NCBI RefSeq assembly: GCF_017329615.1
Contig: NZ_JAFMTW010000015.1
Location: forward strand, 1-64,000
Length of the DNA: 64,000 bases
Origin: Alicyclobacillus suci
GTDB taxonomy: Bacteria; Bacillota; Bacilli; Alicyclobacillales; Alicyclobacillaceae
Direction of reading: 5' to 3'
Part shown: piece by piece, positions 62,611 through 64,000 of the stretch
Position numbering within the stretch: position 1 is the stretch's first letter
How the letters are laid out: each line of letters starts with the position of its first letter
Position numbers and translations under genes: made by a program
Notes under the pieces: generated by a model
Database searches by the model: none
Seen by the model: the letters and a program-made list of their open reading frames with translations, nothing else
What the model was told of the DNA's origin: nothing

Positions 62611-63618
62611 ATGGCAACAATGGCTGATGTGGCGAGGCGAGCGGGGGTTTCAGTGATGACGGTATCCCGCATTATCAGTGGGAATGGAGCCGTCAAGGAA
62701 TCCACCCGCAAGAAGGTCCTGCGGGCCATGGAAGAAGTTAATTACGTCCCGAAGGGGTACACCAAACAAGTTATCCAGCACGAAATTAGTACATTGGTAT
62801 TGATTATTCCGGATATCACGAATCCATTTTTTACGTTTATCGCGCGGGGTATGGAAGATGTCGCGAAAAAACAAGGTTACCGGGTGTTTTTGGCCAATAC
62901 GGATGAAAATCTGAATAAGGAACAGCAGTATATTCAGATGTGCATTGAATTTCACGCCGACGGCGTCCTCATCGCGCCTGTTGGCGACGAGTCGCGGGCG
63001 AATTTGGCGTTATTGGACAAGGAAGGCATTCCGTACGTCTTGATTGACAGGGAAGTGGAAGGCGTCCAAGTGGACGTGGTGAAAAGCGATATTGTCGGCA
63101 CCTCAAAGGCTTTGGTCGAGCACCTAATTGAACTGGGGCACCGCCGAATTGGCGTCGTCACTGGCGCACCGAACAACCGGACGAGCCGGGAGCGCGTGGA
63201 AGGTTACTTTCAGGCTTTGGCGGCGCACGGAGTGGCGAGATCGGATGAGTTGGTGAAGTACTCCGTCATGACACGGGATATTGAACCCACGTTCATTGAC
63301 GAGTTATTGCAGTTGGCGGAACCGCCGACGGCGCTCTTTGTAGCCAATATGTTTCAGTACGCGCATTCGGTCAACCGGCTCAAGGAATTCGGCCTTTGCG
63401 TGCCGGATGATATGAGTATTGTGGGCTTTGGGAATTCTGACTACCTGGCGGCAATCGACTCGTCGTTTACATCGGCGATTCAGCCTACCTACAGCTTCGG
63501 TTCGCTTGGTACGCAAATGTTGCTAGAAAGAATCGAAGGGCTGCGCGAGATGCCGAGGCGGATTGTGTTGGAAGGGGATATTGTCATCCGGAGATCGACC
63601 GCACCACCTCGAAACTGA
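62611..63618 (+). CDS. LacI-family regulator of uronate utilisation
   Basis: A 335-residue LacI/GalR-type regulator. The helix-turn-helix is TMADVARRAGVSVMTVSRII, the hinge region is NYVPKGYTKQVI, and the effector domain has TLVLIIPDITNPFFTFIARG, VLIAPVGDES, GHRRIGVVTGAPNN and SIVGFGNSDYLAAI. ATG 62611 follows AGGTGGTGA. It is divergent from uxaA and sits between the two copies of a shared palindrome, so it is the probable repressor of uxaA-C and of the next gene. Effector is likely a uronate or its keto form. Confidence 0.9.
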   Translation: MATMADVARRAGVSVMTVSRIISGNGAVKESTRKKVLRAMEEVNYVPKGYTKQVIQHEISTLVLIIPDITNPFFTFIARGMEDVAKKQGYRVFLANTDENLNKEQQYIQMCIEFHADGVLIAPVGDESRANLALLDKEGIPYVLIDREVEGVQVDVVKSDIVGTSKALVEHLIELGHRRIGVVTGAPNNRTSRERVEGYFQALAAHGVARSDELVKYSVMTRDIEPTFIDELLQLAEPPTALFVANMFQYAHSVNRLKEFGLCVPDDMSIVGFGNSDYLAAIDSSFTSAIQPTYSFGSLGTQMLLERIEGLREMPRRIVLEGDIVIRRSTAPPRN

Positions 63619-63625
63619 CCTCTTA

Positions 63626-63641
63626 CTGTTAAAAATAACAT
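63626..63641. promoter_or_regulatory. LacI-type operator, second copy
   Basis: CTGTTAAAAATAACAT has arms TGTTA/TAACA and differs from the copy at 62437-62452 by two bases. It runs directly into the TTGACA at 63641, the same geometry as at the uxaA promoter. Confidence 0.65.
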
Positions 63642-63669
63642 TGACATATGATTTATCACAACATAATAT
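63641..63669 (+). promoter_or_regulatory. Promoter candidate of the last gene
   Basis: TTGACA (63641-63646) and TAATAT (63664-63669) are 17 bases apart. It would give a leader of over 200 bases. Confidence 0.6.
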
Positions 63670-63814
63670 TCTGTTAATGAATCAATGAAATCGCTTTACA
63701 ATGTGATAAGTGGAAGGGAGGCGTGTTGCGTCACTGCACATATCCGGGGCGAGCTGCGTAGACATTGGCGGATGTTCGTGGTCTCCTGCTGGATGATTTT
63801 ATCTAATAGTGAAA

Positions 63815-63828
63815 TGAAAGCGTTTTAA
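63815..63828 (+). promoter_or_regulatory. cre-like catabolite repression site
   Basis: TGAAAGCGTTTTAA resembles the CcpA site TGAAAGCGnTTnCA. It lies downstream of the promoter candidate, a roadblock position. A weaker relative, TGAAATCGCTTTAC, is at 63686. Confidence 0.5.
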
Positions 63829-63917
63829 TTGATTTGGTGTACATGGTGTAGCACCGTTTCCTCGTACTCGATGTGAATGTGAAGTGTGGAATTATCCTCG
63901 TCGAGAAGGTGACTAGA

Positions 63918-64000
63918 GTGGGCAATGCAAATACGACATTGCAGGAGCAGGCGGATGCGGCCAAATCTGGTGTCGGGTTCGTCACCGTTGTGGTCATTAT
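63918..64000 (+). CDS. Start of a further gene, cut by the window end
   Basis: GTG 63918 follows GAGAAGGTGAC. The first 27 residues are polar and then turn hydrophobic (NTTLQEQADAAK, then SGVGFVTVVVI), like the cytoplasmic N-terminus and first helix of a transporter. The upstream operator shared with uxaA suggests a uronate transporter, but only the opening is visible. Confidence 0.55.
   Translation, partial: MGNANTTLQEQADAAKSGVGFVTVVVI

Larger units (their letters stand above)
63619..63917. other. Control region of the last gene
   Basis: About 300 bases holding the second LacI-type operator (63626-63641), a promoter candidate (63641-63669), a further TGTTA half site near 63672, and two cre-like sequences (63686-63700 and 63815-63828). 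Confidence 0.6.

Overview
The window is a stretch of Gram-positive, endospore-forming Firmicutes chromosome, most likely an Alicyclobacillus or close relative. The evidence is Bacillus-like gene order (pbpG-speE-speB, rpoE-pyrG-spo0F-fsa-rho-rpmE-prfA-prmC-spoIIR-ywlC), sporulation genes (spo0F, spoIIR, CotX/CotV-type coat proteins), strong AGGAGG-type ribosome binding sites, frequent GTG/TTG starts and fairly GC-rich coding DNA. The genus is an inference; no rRNA or tRNA gene is present to settle it.

Layout. 1-5.2 kb is a decayed mobile-element zone: an IS21 istA fragment, an AT-rich membrane ORF, an IS66 transposase cut at its 5' end, a frameshifted IS3 orfB, and unrecognised remnants. 5.2-7.6 kb is a spore-coat cluster with two CotX/CotV-domain proteins. 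7.8-10.9 kb holds a PAS-GGDEF-EAL-PilZ protein behind a cyclic-di-GMP-I riboswitch. 11-16 kb carries glnK-amtB, an orphan sensor kinase and a fetAB-type exporter. 17-19.5 kb has a ParM-like actin gene and a ParR-like partner preceded by repeats that could be a centromere. 19.5-25.5 kb has folD under a ZTP (pfl) riboswitch, the acetylated-diaminopimelate genes patA and dapH-dapL, deoD and udk. 25.6-30.8 kb is a gluconate-type module (gnd, LacI regulator, gluconokinase, MFS transporter). 30.9-37 kb has pepP, mgsA, moaA and several small proteins of unknown function.

37-44 kb carries aspB, pbpG, speE-speB, ywiB and a glycosyltransferase. 44-47 kb has fadF and an enoyl-CoA hydratase behind a TetR-type palindrome. 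47.4-57.2 kb is the conserved housekeeping and sporulation block from rpoE to ywlC. 57.6 kb to the end is a uronate catabolic operon (uxaC, uxaB, uxaA) with a LacI-type regulator and the first codons of a further gene. The same 14-base palindrome abuts the -35 box of the promoter candidate for uxaA and of the promoter candidate for the cut-off gene, which ties them into one candidate regulon.

The most notable points are two terminator-coupled riboswitches (c-di-GMP and ZTP), a ParM/ParR-like pair in chromosomal context, a fructose-6-phosphate aldolase/transaldolase-like protein whose Schiff-base lysine position is glutamine, and sigma-H and sigma-F promoter candidates in front of spo0F and spoIIR.
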